From Chryseobacterium glaciei (GTDB lineage Bacteria > Bacteroidota > Bacteroidia > Flavobacteriales > Weeksellaceae): DNA of 64,000 nucleotides. Under the pieces are notes generated by a model that saw only the letters and a list, made by a program, of their open reading frames with translations, was not told the DNA's origin and ran no database searches. Shown here in pieces: positions 43,482 through 51,682 of the stretch. Location of the stretch: assembly GCF_001648155.1 (NCBI RefSeq), contig NZ_CP015199.1:2366501-2430500 (forward strand). Direction: 5' to 3'. A program made the translations under genes and the position numbers. Numbering within the stretch: position 1 is the stretch's first letter; each line of letters starts with the position of its first letter.

Positions 43482-44732
43482 TTATGATTGTTCTTGCTGC
43501 TTCTCCATTTTGATAAGGTTCGCAAGATTTTTTATTACTGTGTCGTGTTTCTTCACGAAAGGATTGTCTTTATTCCAGACATATCCTGCCAAAACCGCGC
43601 AAATTTTCTTCTTAACATCAGGATTTTCCGGTTGATGGAAGAATAATTCCTGCAGATTTCCGGTGTACCATTCTTTCACGTAGGTTGTGAAAACATCAAC
43701 GCCGTATAAGATATAATCAGCAAATTCTTTTTGCCAGTCAACTTTTTCGCCATTTAGCTGTCTTAAAGCCAGTTTTGCGGCAGTCATTCCTCCTTCCGTT
43801 GCAAAAGCCATTCCCGATGAGAAAACAGGATCAAGGAATTCTGAGGCATTTCCTGTCAACGCAAATCCGTCTCCGAATAATTTTTTAACCGAACAAGAAT
43901 AGTCTTTCAAATGTCTTGGTTCAAAAAGAAAATCTACATTTCCGAAACGTTTTACATAATAATCTGAAAGCGAAATTGCTTTTCTTAATGCTTCTGCAAC
44001 GTCTCCGTTTTCGGATAATTGATCAATATATTCAGTCGGACCAACAATTCCTACACTAGTATTTCCATTCGAAAAAGGAATTACCCAAAGCCAAACTTCG
44101 GTTTCAATAATATCAAAAGAAATCAATGTTCCCTCCGTTCCTTCTTCTCTGTTGATATCTTCAACATGAGCAAAAATCGCTGAATGCGGAGATAATTTTG
44201 ATGGTTTTTCTAAATCTAAAAGTCTCGGTAAAACTCTTCCGTAACCGCTGGAGTCGATCACAAATTTTGCATGAATTTCCTTCGTTTCACCCTCTTTATT
44301 TTTAACGGTTGTGATAGAATCTGTTCCATTGAATTCAATACCGATAACTTCCGTTTCAAATTCAAGGTCGATTCCTTTATTGATGACTTCTTGGGCTAAA
44401 GTATTATCAAAATCAGCTCTCGGAACCTGCCAGGTCCAGTCCCAGCCCTCACCGAATTTATCACTGAAATCAAAGATGCAAACTTCGTCACCTCTCAAAA
44501 AACGCGCTCCCAATTTTTTCTCGAAGCCCATTTTATCTAAGGCAGGAAAAAGTCCCGCTTCATCAAAATGATCCATCACTCTCGGAATTAAGCTTTCGCC
44601 CACAACCAATCTCGGAAATTTTGTTTTTTCGACAACTTTTACGTTGATATTGTTCTTCTTTAAGTATGAAGAAGATACGCATCCGGAAGGTCCAGCACCG
44701 ATTACGAGAACATCAACAAATTCTTTGCTCAT
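43482..44732 (-). CDS. FAD-dependent oxidoreductase, tryptophan-halogenase-like
   Basis: A 416-residue flavoprotein with the dinucleotide motif VLVIGAGPSGCVSSSYLKK, GESLIPRVMDHFDEAG (the segment where halogenases have GES/GEA-x-x-P), RADFDNTL and GFALTGNASEFLDPVFSSG near the second FAD contact. VWLWVIPFSNG contains W-x-W-x-I-P, the signature often used for flavin-dependent halogenases. Flexirubins are frequently ring-halogenated or hydroxylated, so halogenation of the aryl group is plausible; a hydroxylase or reductase of the same fold is the alternative. It is the only gene of the left arm on the minus strand, divergent from the ammonia-lyase. Confidence 0.8.
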   Translation of the reverse strand: MSKEFVDVLVIGAGPSGCVSSSYLKKNNINVKVVEKTKFPRLVVGESLIPRVMDHFDEAGLFPALDKMGFEKKLGARFLRGDEVCIFDFSDKFGEGWDWTWQVPRADFDNTLAQEVINKGIDLEFETEVIGIEFNGTDSITTVKNKEGETKEIHAKFVIDSSGYGRVLPRLLDLEKPSKLSPHSAIFAHVEDINREEGTEGTLISFDIIETEVWLWVIPFSNGNTSVGIVGPTEYIDQLSENGDVAEALRKAISLSDYYVKRFGNVDFLFEPRHLKDYSCSVKKLFGDGFALTGNASEFLDPVFSSGMAFATEGGMTAAKLALRQLNGEKVDWQKEFADYILYGVDVFTTYVKEWYTGNLQELFFHQPENPDVKKKICAVLAGYVWNKDNPFVKKHDTVIKNLANLIKMEKQQEQS

Positions 44733-44761
44733 CTTTGATTTTTTATTTTAATAATAACTTA

Positions 44762-44769
44762 TATCTTTG
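44762..44769 (+). promoter_or_regulatory. TAnnTTTG promoter element before the ammonia-lyase gene
   Basis: An exact TATCTTTG lies 61 nt before the ATG at 44831 in the 98-bp divergent spacer. A TTG upstream is further away than usual, so the assignment is moderate. Confidence 0.45.
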
Positions 44770-44830
44770 CCGCAAAATTAGTGACAATTAATTAATATTT
44801 TATAAAATTATCTATTATTACTTTTAATTG

Positions 44831-46348
44831 ATGAAAATAAATAGCTTTTTAGAACTGAAAGATTTTCAGGATATCGTCGTAAATAATGAAAAAATAGAAC
44901 TGGATGATACACTTTTAGCCAGAGTGGATGCGAGTTTTCAGTTTTTGAAAGAATTTTCTAGGAATAAAGTGATATATGGTGTCAATACTGGTTTTGGGCC
45001 AATGGCTCAATTTAAGATCAGCGACGAAGATACTCACCAACTACAATATAATTTAATTAGAAGTCACTCTTCAGGTATTGGAAATGCTCTTCCTCCGCAA
45101 GAGGTGAAAGCTTGCATGTTGGCAAGATTGAATACTTTATCGCTTGGAAATTCTGGTGTTCATTATTCGGTAGTTAATTTACTTAAAGAATTAATAAACA
45201 GAGATGTTACACCGTTGATTTTCGAACACGGAGGAGTAGGCGCAAGTGGCGATTTAGTCCAATTGGCGCACTTGGCTTTAGTTTTAATCGGAGAAGGAGA
45301 GGTTTTCTATAAAGGCGAAAGAAAATCCACAAAAGAAGTTTTTCAAATTGAAGGATTGGAGCCGATAAAAGTGGAGATCCGTGAAGGTCTTGCTTTAATG
45401 AACGGAACTTCCGTGATGTCAGGAATTGGGATTGTTAATGCTTATAAAACCAATCAATTAACTGAGATTTCCATTAAATTATCTTGTGCGATCAATGAAA
45501 TCGTTCAGGCTTACGACGATCATTTATCGGAAGCTTTAAATGGAACAAAACTTCATGCAGGCCAGCAAAAAATTGCAAAAAGAATGCGTGCGCATTTGTC
45601 TGACAGTAAATTAATTAGAAAAAGAGAAGATCACTTATATACTCATTTTGAAGAGCAGGAAAAGGTTTTCAAGGAAAAAGTTCAGGAATATTATTCGTTA
45701 AGATGTGTTCCGCAGATTTTGGGACCTGTTTTAGATACGTTGGAATATACGGAGAAAGTTCTTGAAAATGAGATTAATTCAGCGAATGACAATCCAATTA
45801 TAGACGTTGAAGGTCAGCATGTTTATCACGGTGGAAATTTCCACGGAGATTATATTTCTTTAGAAATGGATAAACTTAAAATTGTGGTTACAAAACTGAC
45901 AATGCTAGCTGAAAGACAATTAAATTATCTTTTAAACTCAAAAATCAACGAAATTTTGCCTCCTTTTGTAAATTTAGGTAAATTAGGCTTTAATTTCGGG
46001 ATGCAGGGCGTTCAGTTCACAGCGACTTCCACAACAGCAGAAAGTCAGATGTTATCAAATTCTATGTACGTTCATAGTATTCCTAATAACAATGATAATC
46101 AGGATATTGTAAGCATGGGAACCAACGCTGCGGTGATTTGCAGAAAAGTGATTGAAAATGCTTTCGAAGTATTGGCGATTGAAGCGATCACGATCATTCA
46201 AGCGATTGAATATCTTGATTTTAAAGATAAAGTTTCAACATCAACAAAAGAGTTATACGATGAAATAAGAAAGATCATTCCAGCGTTTTCAGATGATATG
46301 GTGATGTATCCATATTTGGAGAAAGTGAAGCAATATTTAAAAAAATAA
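44831..46348 (+). CDS. tyrosine ammonia-lyase (HAL/PAL/TAL family)
   Basis: The 505-residue protein starts at ATG 44831 (the TTG just before it is not needed). The MIO cofactor triad Ala-Ser-Gly lies in FEHGGVGASGDLVQLAHLALV, and YGVNTGFGPMAQ carries the catalytic Tyr. LQYNLIRSHSSGIGN, SANDNPIIDVEGQHVYHGGN and FTATSTTAESQ match, as far as I remember it, the Flavobacterium johnsoniae tyrosine ammonia-lyase. It would convert tyrosine to 4-coumarate as primer for the pigment. Automated annotation may call it histidine ammonia-lyase; no hut genes are nearby. Its 3' end is duplicated downstream. Confidence 0.9.
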   Translation: MKINSFLELKDFQDIVVNNEKIELDDTLLARVDASFQFLKEFSRNKVIYGVNTGFGPMAQFKISDEDTHQLQYNLIRSHSSGIGNALPPQEVKACMLARLNTLSLGNSGVHYSVVNLLKELINRDVTPLIFEHGGVGASGDLVQLAHLALVLIGEGEVFYKGERKSTKEVFQIEGLEPIKVEIREGLALMNGTSVMSGIGIVNAYKTNQLTEISIKLSCAINEIVQAYDDHLSEALNGTKLHAGQQKIAKRMRAHLSDSKLIRKREDHLYTHFEEQEKVFKEKVQEYYSLRCVPQILGPVLDTLEYTEKVLENEINSANDNPIIDVEGQHVYHGGNFHGDYISLEMDKLKIVVTKLTMLAERQLNYLLNSKINEILPPFVNLGKLGFNFGMQGVQFTATSTTAESQMLSNSMYVHSIPNNNDNQDIVSMGTNAAVICRKVIENAFEVLAIEAITIIQAIEYLDFKDKVSTSTKELYDEIRKIIPAFSDDMVMYPYLEKVKQYLKK

Positions 46349-46560
46349 ACAATTTAAGGAGAACCCGAAGGATTCAACATTAATAGCCGTAGGTGTAACC
46401 TATGGAAAATATAAAAGTGATCATTCCAGCGTTCTCAGATAATATGGTGATGTATCCATATTTAGAGGAAGTGAAGCAATATTTAAAAAAATAAACAGTT
46501 TAAGGAGAACCCGAAGGGTTCAACAATAATAGCCGTAGGTAAACCTATGGAAATATAAAA
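46273..46560 (+). repeat. 146-bp tandem duplication of the ammonia-lyase 3' end with a palindromic module
   Basis: Unit 1 (46273-46418) runs from the codons for IIPAFSDDMVMYPY through the stop and a module with GAACCCGAAGGATTC and CCGTAGGTGTAACCTATGG. Unit 2 (46419-46560) repeats all of this with few differences; its GAACCCGAAGGGTTC is a perfect hairpin. The 241-bp spacer before the reductase gene is thus entirely explained. Confidence 0.92.
46420..46494 (+). pseudogene. duplicated C-terminal codons of the ammonia-lyase
   Basis: These are 24 codons plus stop inside repeat unit 2, reading IIPAFSDNMVMYPYLEEVKQ then YLKK. They differ from the true C-terminus by two residues (D to N, K to E) and have no start or upstream gene body. 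A remnant of tandem duplication, not a gene. Confidence 0.9.
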
Positions 46561-46589
46561 ACCATAATCTGGTAAAAAAACAACAACCC

Positions 46590-47321
46590 ATGAAATGTGC
46601 AATTGTAACAGGAGGCTCTAGAGGAATAGGAAGAGCAATCTGTATAAAACTGGCAGAAGAAAAAAACTATCATATCTTAATCAACTACACTTCAAACGAA
46701 GCTGCAGCAAAGGAAACTTTAGCTAAAGTTGAAGAGCTTGGATCTACCGGAGAAATTCTGAAATTCGATGTAGGAAATTCGGAAGAAACTTTAAAAGTTT
46801 TGGGAGAATGGCAGGAAAAAAATGCCGATTCAATAGTTGAAGTAATTGTAAATAATGCCGGAATAACAAGAGACGGATTATTCATGTGGATGCAGAGTGA
46901 AGACTGGAACGCTGTGATTAACACGAGTTTAAATGGTTTTTTCAACGTGACAAATTTCTTTATTCAAAAATTGTTGCGTAATAAATACGGCAGAATTATC
47001 AATATGGTTTCTGTTTCCGGAGTAAAAGGAACGGCAGGTCAGACGAACTATTCTGCAGCAAAAGGCGCTTTAGTCGGAGTTACAAAAGCTCTTGCTCAGG
47101 AAGTGGCAAAAAGAAATATCACTGTAAATGCAGTCGCACCAGGGTTTATCAGAACAGATATGACTCAAGATTTTAATGAAAATGAATTGAAAGCAATGAT
47201 TCCAGCCAACCGATTTGGTGAAGCTGAGGAAGTTGCAGATCTTGTTGCATTCTTAGCTTCGAGAAAATCTTCGTACATTACAGGAGAGGTGATCAATATT
47301 AATGGTGGAATTTACTCATAA
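46590..47321 (+). CDS. 3-oxoacyl-ACP reductase (FabG-like) of the pigment cluster
   Basis: A 243-residue short-chain dehydrogenase with the NADPH motif TGGSRGIGRAIC, NNAGITRDGLFMWM, catalytic Ser in MVSVSGVKGTAGQ and Tyr-x-x-x-Lys in YSAAKGALVGVTKALAQE. It should reduce the 3-oxoacyl-ACP made by the cluster ketosynthases. It follows the ammonia-lyase on the same strand and precedes a ketosynthase and an ACP gene. The chromosomal fabG is presumably elsewhere. Confidence 0.9.
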   Translation: MKCAIVTGGSRGIGRAICIKLAEEKNYHILINYTSNEAAAKETLAKVEELGSTGEILKFDVGNSEETLKVLGEWQEKNADSIVEVIVNNAGITRDGLFMWMQSEDWNAVINTSLNGFFNVTNFFIQKLLRNKYGRIINMVSVSGVKGTAGQTNYSAAKGALVGVTKALAQEVAKRNITVNAVAPGFIRTDMTQDFNENELKAMIPANRFGEAEEVADLVAFLASRKSSYITGEVININGGIYS

Positions 47322-47369
47322 TCAATCTTATACTAATTTAATTTTAAATAAAAGTTTCAATTTTTAAAA

Positions 47370-47447
47370 CTTTGCTGAGTAAAACGCCTTTGCGAACTTA
47401 AAAAAACAGCATTAATTTTAAAATATCTTTGCGAACTTTGCGATTAA
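47370..47447 (+). repeat. CTTTGCTGAGT repeat, copy 1
   Basis: The segment runs from CTTTGCTGAGTAAAACGCC and TTTGCGAACTTAAAAA through to ATCTTTGCGAACTTTGCG. It fills much of the 160-bp spacer before the ketosynthase gene. A second copy in the same orientation lies at 49009-49088. Confidence 0.85.
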
Positions 47448-47481
47448 AATAAATAGCAGCAAAAATTGTTATAAAACTAAA

Positions 47482-48702
47482 ATGGAAAATAGGGTTGTAA
47501 TTACCGGAATGGGAATTTATTCTTGCATCGGAACTTCTCTGGAAGAAGTGAAAGATTCCCTGTATCAAGGAAAATCCGGTATTGTTTTAGTGGACGAAAG
47601 AAAAGAATTTGGTTTCAGATCAGGTCTTACGGGCGTGGTTCCAAAACCGGATTTGAAAAGTCTTTTAAACAGACGTCAGCGCATCAGCATGGGCGAAGAA
47701 AGCGAATATGCTTATGTAGCCACACTTAATGCGTTACAGCAGGCAGGCATAGATCAGGACTTCTTAGATAATAACGAAGTTGGAATTTTATACGGGAATG
47801 ATAGTGTTTCTCAGGCAGTTGTGGAATCAATCGACATTGCAAGAGAGAAAAAAGATACTACTTTAATGGGTTCAGGAGCGATATTCAAATCAATGAATTC
47901 TACGGTTACCATGAACCTTTCCACAATATTTAAATTAAGAGGAATTAATTTGACCATCAGCGCAGCTTGTGCCAGCGGATCTCATTCGTTGGGATTGGCT
48001 TATATGATGATTAAGAGCGGAATGCAGGAGATGATCGTTTGTGGAGGAGCTCAGGAAACCAATAAATATTCAATGGCAAGTTTTGATGGGTTGGGTGTTT
48101 TTTCGGTAAGAGAAAATGAACCAACAAAAGCATCAAGACCTTTTGATAAAGATCGAGACGGCTTAATTCCAAGTGGTGGAGCAGCTTCTTTGATTGTTGA
48201 AAGTTTAGAATCTGCACAAAAAAGAGGCGCAAATATTCTGGCTGAAATCGTTGGTTACGGTTTTTCTTCAAATGGCGGACACATCTCAACTCCAAATGTT
48301 GACGGACCAGCTTTAGCAATGAACAGAGCCTTGCAACAGTCTGGTTTACAGGTAAAAGATATTGATTATATTAATGCTCACGCGACTTCTACACCAATCG
48401 GAGACGCGAATGAAGCAAAAGCAATCTACGAAATTTTCGGAAGTGAAGTTCCTGTAAGTTCTACAAAATCCATGACGGGACATGAATGTTGGATGGCAGG
48501 TGCAAGTGAAGTTATTTACTCAATTCTGATGATGCAAAATGATTTCGTAGCACCAAATATCAACTTGGAAAACCCTGATGATGAGGCAAAAAAGATAAAT
48601 TTGATCGCCGAAACAAAAAGTCAAAAAATTGACGTATTTTTGTCGAATTCTTTTGGATTTGGGGGAACAAATTCGGCACTAATTGTTAAAAAATTTGAAT
48701 AA
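47482..48702 (+). CDS. beta-ketoacyl-ACP synthase of the pigment cluster
   Basis: A 406-residue condensing enzyme of the FabF type. The catalytic Cys is in TISAACASGSHSLGLAY, the two His in NAHATSTPIGDANE and STKSMTGHECWMAGASE, and the C-terminal SNSFGFGGTNSALIV is typical. It should elongate the aryl-primed chain with malonyl-ACP. It is followed after 4 bp by an acyl carrier protein gene, so the two are cotranscribed. The right arm of the cluster encodes a second ketosynthase pair. Confidence 0.93.
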   Translation: MENRVVITGMGIYSCIGTSLEEVKDSLYQGKSGIVLVDERKEFGFRSGLTGVVPKPDLKSLLNRRQRISMGEESEYAYVATLNALQQAGIDQDFLDNNEVGILYGNDSVSQAVVESIDIAREKKDTTLMGSGAIFKSMNSTVTMNLSTIFKLRGINLTISAACASGSHSLGLAYMMIKSGMQEMIVCGGAQETNKYSMASFDGLGVFSVRENEPTKASRPFDKDRDGLIPSGGAASLIVESLESAQKRGANILAEIVGYGFSSNGGHISTPNVDGPALAMNRALQQSGLQVKDIDYINAHATSTPIGDANEAKAIYEIFGSEVPVSSTKSMTGHECWMAGASEVIYSILMMQNDFVAPNINLENPDDEAKKINLIAETKSQKIDVFLSNSFGFGGTNSALIVKKFE

Positions 48703-48706
48703 AAAC

Positions 48707-48961
48707 ATGGAAAGGGAAAAAATTGTTGCGATCGTCAACGACTTTTTGGTTAATGAATTCGAGGTAGACGGCGATGAAATCAGCAATGAAGCAAACTTAA
48801 AAACAACTTTAGGCTTAGACAGCTTAGATTATATCGATATGGTTGTAGTGATTGAATCTAATTTCGGAGTGAAATTAGGGGAAGCAGACTTCAAGAAAAT
48901 GGTCACTTTTGATGACTTTTATTCGACTATTCAAAACAAAATCACTGAAAAAAACGCTTAA
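48707..48961 (+). CDS. acyl carrier protein of the pigment cluster
   Basis: The call is 84 residues from the ATG at 48707 (MEREKIVAIVNDFLV); an upstream in-frame start at 48683 lies inside the ketosynthase gene. The phosphopantetheine Ser is in LGLDSLDYIDMVVVIE, and the protein is acidic with the four-helix pattern. It carries the growing polyene chain. It lies 4 bp after the ketosynthase stop. Confidence 0.92.
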   Translation: MEREKIVAIVNDFLVNEFEVDGDEISNEANLKTTLGLDSLDYIDMVVVIESNFGVKLGEADFKKMVTFDDFYSTIQNKITEKNA

Positions 48962-49008
48962 TTATCGATTAAACTTTATTTTCTATAAATTTTAACGGAA
49001 ATGAATGT

Positions 49009-49088
49009 CTTTGCTGAGTGAAACGCCTTTGCGAACTTAAAAACATTTAGTAGTTAAAGAAAATCTTTGCGAACTTTGCGTTAAGAAC
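49009..49088 (+). repeat. CTTTGCTGAGT repeat, copy 2
   Basis: From CTTTGCTGAGTGAAACGCC through TTTGCGAACTTAAAAACA to ATCTTTGCGAACTTTGCG. It is near-identical to 47370-47447 in both ends and order, with a variable middle. It lies in the spacer before the acyltransferase gene, again just upstream of a cluster gene. Confidence 0.85.
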
Positions 49089-49099
49089 AAGAATAAATT

Positions 49100-49984
49100 A
49101 TGAACAAGTGGAAAGGTAAATCTAAAGGCACAATTCTGGGCTACAGAATTTTCGTCTGGTGTATTAGAAATATCGGGATCAGAAGTTCATATTTTGTACT
49201 TTATTTTGTTGCTTTATACTACTTTTTGTTCGAAAAAAACAGCAACAAATACTTCACTTATTACTTTCAAAAAAGACTGAATTACGGATTTTGGAAAACT
49301 AAATTTTCATTATTTAAAAGTTATTTCACTTTCGGAACAGTTTTGATTGATAAAACAGCTATTTCAGCAGGATTAAGAGAAAAGTACACTTATGAATTTG
49401 ATGGCGTTGAAAACCTCAAAAATCTTTTAGAAGAAAAAAAAGGTGGCGTCTTAATCAGCGCCCACATCGGAAATTTTGAAATTGCAGAACACTTTTTCGC
49501 TGATATTGATTTTGATTGTCAAATTAATTTAGTAACGACAGATCAGGAGGTTACAGTGATAAAAGAATACCTTGAAAGTGTTACTGTTAAAAAAAGCAAT
49601 ATCAAATTCATTTATGTAAAAGACGATATGTCGCATATTTTCGACATCAATGAAGCGTTGTCGAAAAATGAGTTGATCTGTTTTACAGGCGACCGTTATT
49701 TTGAAGGTTCAAAATTTCTTGAGGGAGATCTTCTTGGAAAAAGTGCGAAATTTCCTGCAGGGCCTTTCCTCATTGCTTCTCGGTTAGGCGTTCCCGTTGT
49801 GTACGTGTATGTGATGAAGGAAAAAAATCTTCATTATCACTTGTATGCAAGGGTCGCTCAGCAAGTTAAAAAACGAGATGCGCAGGGACTTTTAAACTCT
49901 TATACTCAAAATTTAGAGTCCATGATCAAAAAATATCCTCTTCAATGGTTCAATTACTTTGATTTTTGGGATGATATTGATTAA
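49100..49984 (+). CDS. LpxL/HtrB-like acyltransferase of the pigment cluster
   Basis: A 294-residue membrane-associated acyltransferase with an N-terminal hydrophobic helix (about 30-47) and the acceptor motif GVLISAHIGNFEIAEHFF (H-x4-E form of HX4D/E). Other family blocks are ICFTGDRYFEGSKF and AKFPAGPFLIASRLGVPVVYVYVM. Such genes are regular members of aryl polyene and flexirubin clusters, where they are thought to attach the polyene to a lipid or second chain. The exact acceptor is unknown. Confidence 0.87.
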   Translation: MNKWKGKSKGTILGYRIFVWCIRNIGIRSSYFVLYFVALYYFLFEKNSNKYFTYYFQKRLNYGFWKTKFSLFKSYFTFGTVLIDKTAISAGLREKYTYEFDGVENLKNLLEEKKGGVLISAHIGNFEIAEHFFADIDFDCQINLVTTDQEVTVIKEYLESVTVKKSNIKFIYVKDDMSHIFDINEALSKNELICFTGDRYFEGSKFLEGDLLGKSAKFPAGPFLIASRLGVPVVYVYVMKEKNLHYHLYARVAQQVKKRDAQGLLNSYTQNLESMIKKYPLQWFNYFDFWDDID

Positions 49985-49999
49985 TTTTCAATATTTTTA

Positions 50000-50127
50000 G
50001 GGCAGCTTTTCCGCCTTCCGCTCCCAATCTTTTTTTGCTTTGGCAAAAAAAGGATTTCCGCTCAAGTCGGGCTGCAAACAATTCAACGTTAAAAAAGCCT
50101 TGTCAAGGTTCAAAACCTTGACAAGGC
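50000..50127 (+). repeat. two adjacent palindromic repeats before the desaturase-like gene
   Basis: The first (50000-50075) runs from GGGCAGCTTTTCCGCC to CAAGTCGGGCTGC and has an inner stem CTTTTTTTGC/GCAAAAAAAGG. The second (50097-50127) is a perfect 14-bp palindrome, GCCTTGTCAAGGTT with loop CAA, of the same family as 38745-38773. Together they fill the 162-bp spacer. The second could work as a terminator or processing hairpin within the operon. Confidence 0.85.
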
Positions 50128-50146
50128 TGATGAAAAATTAATCTCC

Positions 50147-51682
50147 TTGAAAAAAACATACGACATATTGATTATCGGTAGCGGATTGGGAGGTCTTGTT
50201 TCGGCTCTAATTTTGGCGAAAGAAGGTCTGAAAGTCTGTGTCTTGGAGAAAAATAACCAATACGGCGGAAATTTACAGACATTTTCACGAGACAAACTGA
50301 TTTTCGATACGGGAGTTCATTATTTGGGTGGATTATCAAAAGGGCAAAATCTTCATCAATTCTTTTCTTATTTGGGAATTATGGATGATCTCGAACTTCA
50401 GAAAATGGATGAAGACGGATATGATAAAATCACTTTCGGTGATGACGAAATCGAGTATCCTCATGCCCAGGGTTATGAAAATTTTGTTGAGCAATTATCT
50501 CAATATTTTCCGCATGAAAAAGAGAACTTGGAGAACTATTGTGAAGAAATTCAGCGGGTTTGTAATCAGTTTCCGAGATATAATGTTGTCGGAAGCAATA
50601 ATTATAATGAAGAAATTCTCCATTTAAATACAAAAAGATTCATCGAATCGATTACTTCAGATAAAAAATTACAGTCAGTTTTATTGGGTTCAAATTTTCT
50701 CTATGCAGGAGATTCGGAAAATGTTCCGTTTTACGTTCATGCTTTGACGGTGAATTCTTACATTCAAAGTGCTTACAAATGCGTAAAAGGAGGAAGCCAG
50801 ATCTCAAAATTATTAATTATAAAATTAAGAGAATATGGCGCGGAAGTTCACAAACATTCCGAAGTTTCTACAATGATCTTTAATGAAAATGGAGTTTTAA
50901 ATGGAGTAAAAACTAAGGAAGGAAAAGAATATTTTGCGAAACAAATTATTTCAAACATTGAAATTCGTTCAACCATTAAATTGATTGGCGAAGAAAGGTT
51001 GAAAAAATCCTTTTTAAACAGGGTTTTAAGTTGGGAGCCTGTTTCTTCATGTTTCAGCGTTTATTTGGTCTTAAAACCAAATTCAATTCCAAATTTTAAT
51101 TATAATTTGTATCATTATTCTTCAGAAGATCTGGTTTGGAATGCCTATCAATATAAAAAAGAAAACTGGCCGGAAACGTATATGCTTTCTTCAACACCTT
51201 CAAAACATCATCCTAAATTTGCTGAAAGTTTAACGGTAATTTCCTACATGGATTTTGATGAAGTTAAAAATTGGCAAAATACCTTTAATACAGTTGCTGA
51301 TGAAGAGGAGAGAGGGCAACAGTATGAAAAATTCAAGCTTGAAAAAGCAGAAAAAATGATTGATGCATTGGAAAAGAAAATTCCAGATTTGCGACAATTT
51401 ATTAAAAAAGTGTACACATCTTCTCCGTTATCTTACCGTGACTACATCGGAAGTTTCGAGGGAAACATGTACGGATATATAAAAAGCTCGGAAAACCCTT
51501 TAAAAACAATGGTTTCTCCGCGAACAAAAATTAATAATCTTTTTCTTACAGGACAATCTGTCAACATGCACGGAATTTTGGGTTGCACGATTGGAGCTTT
51601 CAATACTTGCGCTGAAATCTTAGGAAAAGAGCGTATTGATGAGCGTTTGACACAAATGATTAATAAGAATAAAAGTGAATAA
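50147..51682 (+). CDS. phytoene desaturase/retinol saturase-like FAD oxidoreductase
   Basis: A 511-residue flavoprotein with the FAD-binding YDILIIGSGLGGLVSALILAKEGLKVCVLEKNNQYGGN at the N-terminus and the C-terminal FLTGQSVNMHGILGCTIGAF block of the CrtI/RetSat family. No membrane helices are evident. In a polyene cluster it may adjust double bonds or reduce/desaturate the chain; carotenoid genes are not nearby. The start appears to be TTG at 50147, because no ATG lies between the repeat upstream and the FAD motif. It overlaps the next gene by 8 bp. Confidence 0.85.
   Translation: MKKTYDILIIGSGLGGLVSALILAKEGLKVCVLEKNNQYGGNLQTFSRDKLIFDTGVHYLGGLSKGQNLHQFFSYLGIMDDLELQKMDEDGYDKITFGDDEIEYPHAQGYENFVEQLSQYFPHEKENLENYCEEIQRVCNQFPRYNVVGSNNYNEEILHLNTKRFIESITSDKKLQSVLLGSNFLYAGDSENVPFYVHALTVNSYIQSAYKCVKGGSQISKLLIIKLREYGAEVHKHSEVSTMIFNENGVLNGVKTKEGKEYFAKQIISNIEIRSTIKLIGEERLKKSFLNRVLSWEPVSSCFSVYLVLKPNSIPNFNYNLYHYSSEDLVWNAYQYKKENWPETYMLSSTPSKHHPKFAESLTVISYMDFDEVKNWQNTFNTVADEEERGQQYEKFKLEKAEKMIDALEKKIPDLRQFIKKVYTSSPLSYRDYIGSFEGNMYGYIKSSENPLKTMVSPRTKINNLFLTGQSVNMHGILGCTIGAFNTCAEILGKERIDERLTQMINKNKSE

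Noticed and set aside
44831..46348. Histidine ammonia-lyase (hutH)
   Set aside because: The context is a flexirubin-type cluster and the sequence resembles flavobacterial tyrosine ammonia-lyase; no histidine-utilisation genes are near.
48011..48319. A 102-codon ORF antisense to the ketosynthase gene
   Set aside because: Shadow frame of a strongly conserved coding region without a promoter or protein-like pattern.
38745..50127. CRISPR array formed by the CCTTGTCAAGG palindromes
   Set aside because: Only two copies, 11 kb apart, no regular spacers and no cas genes.
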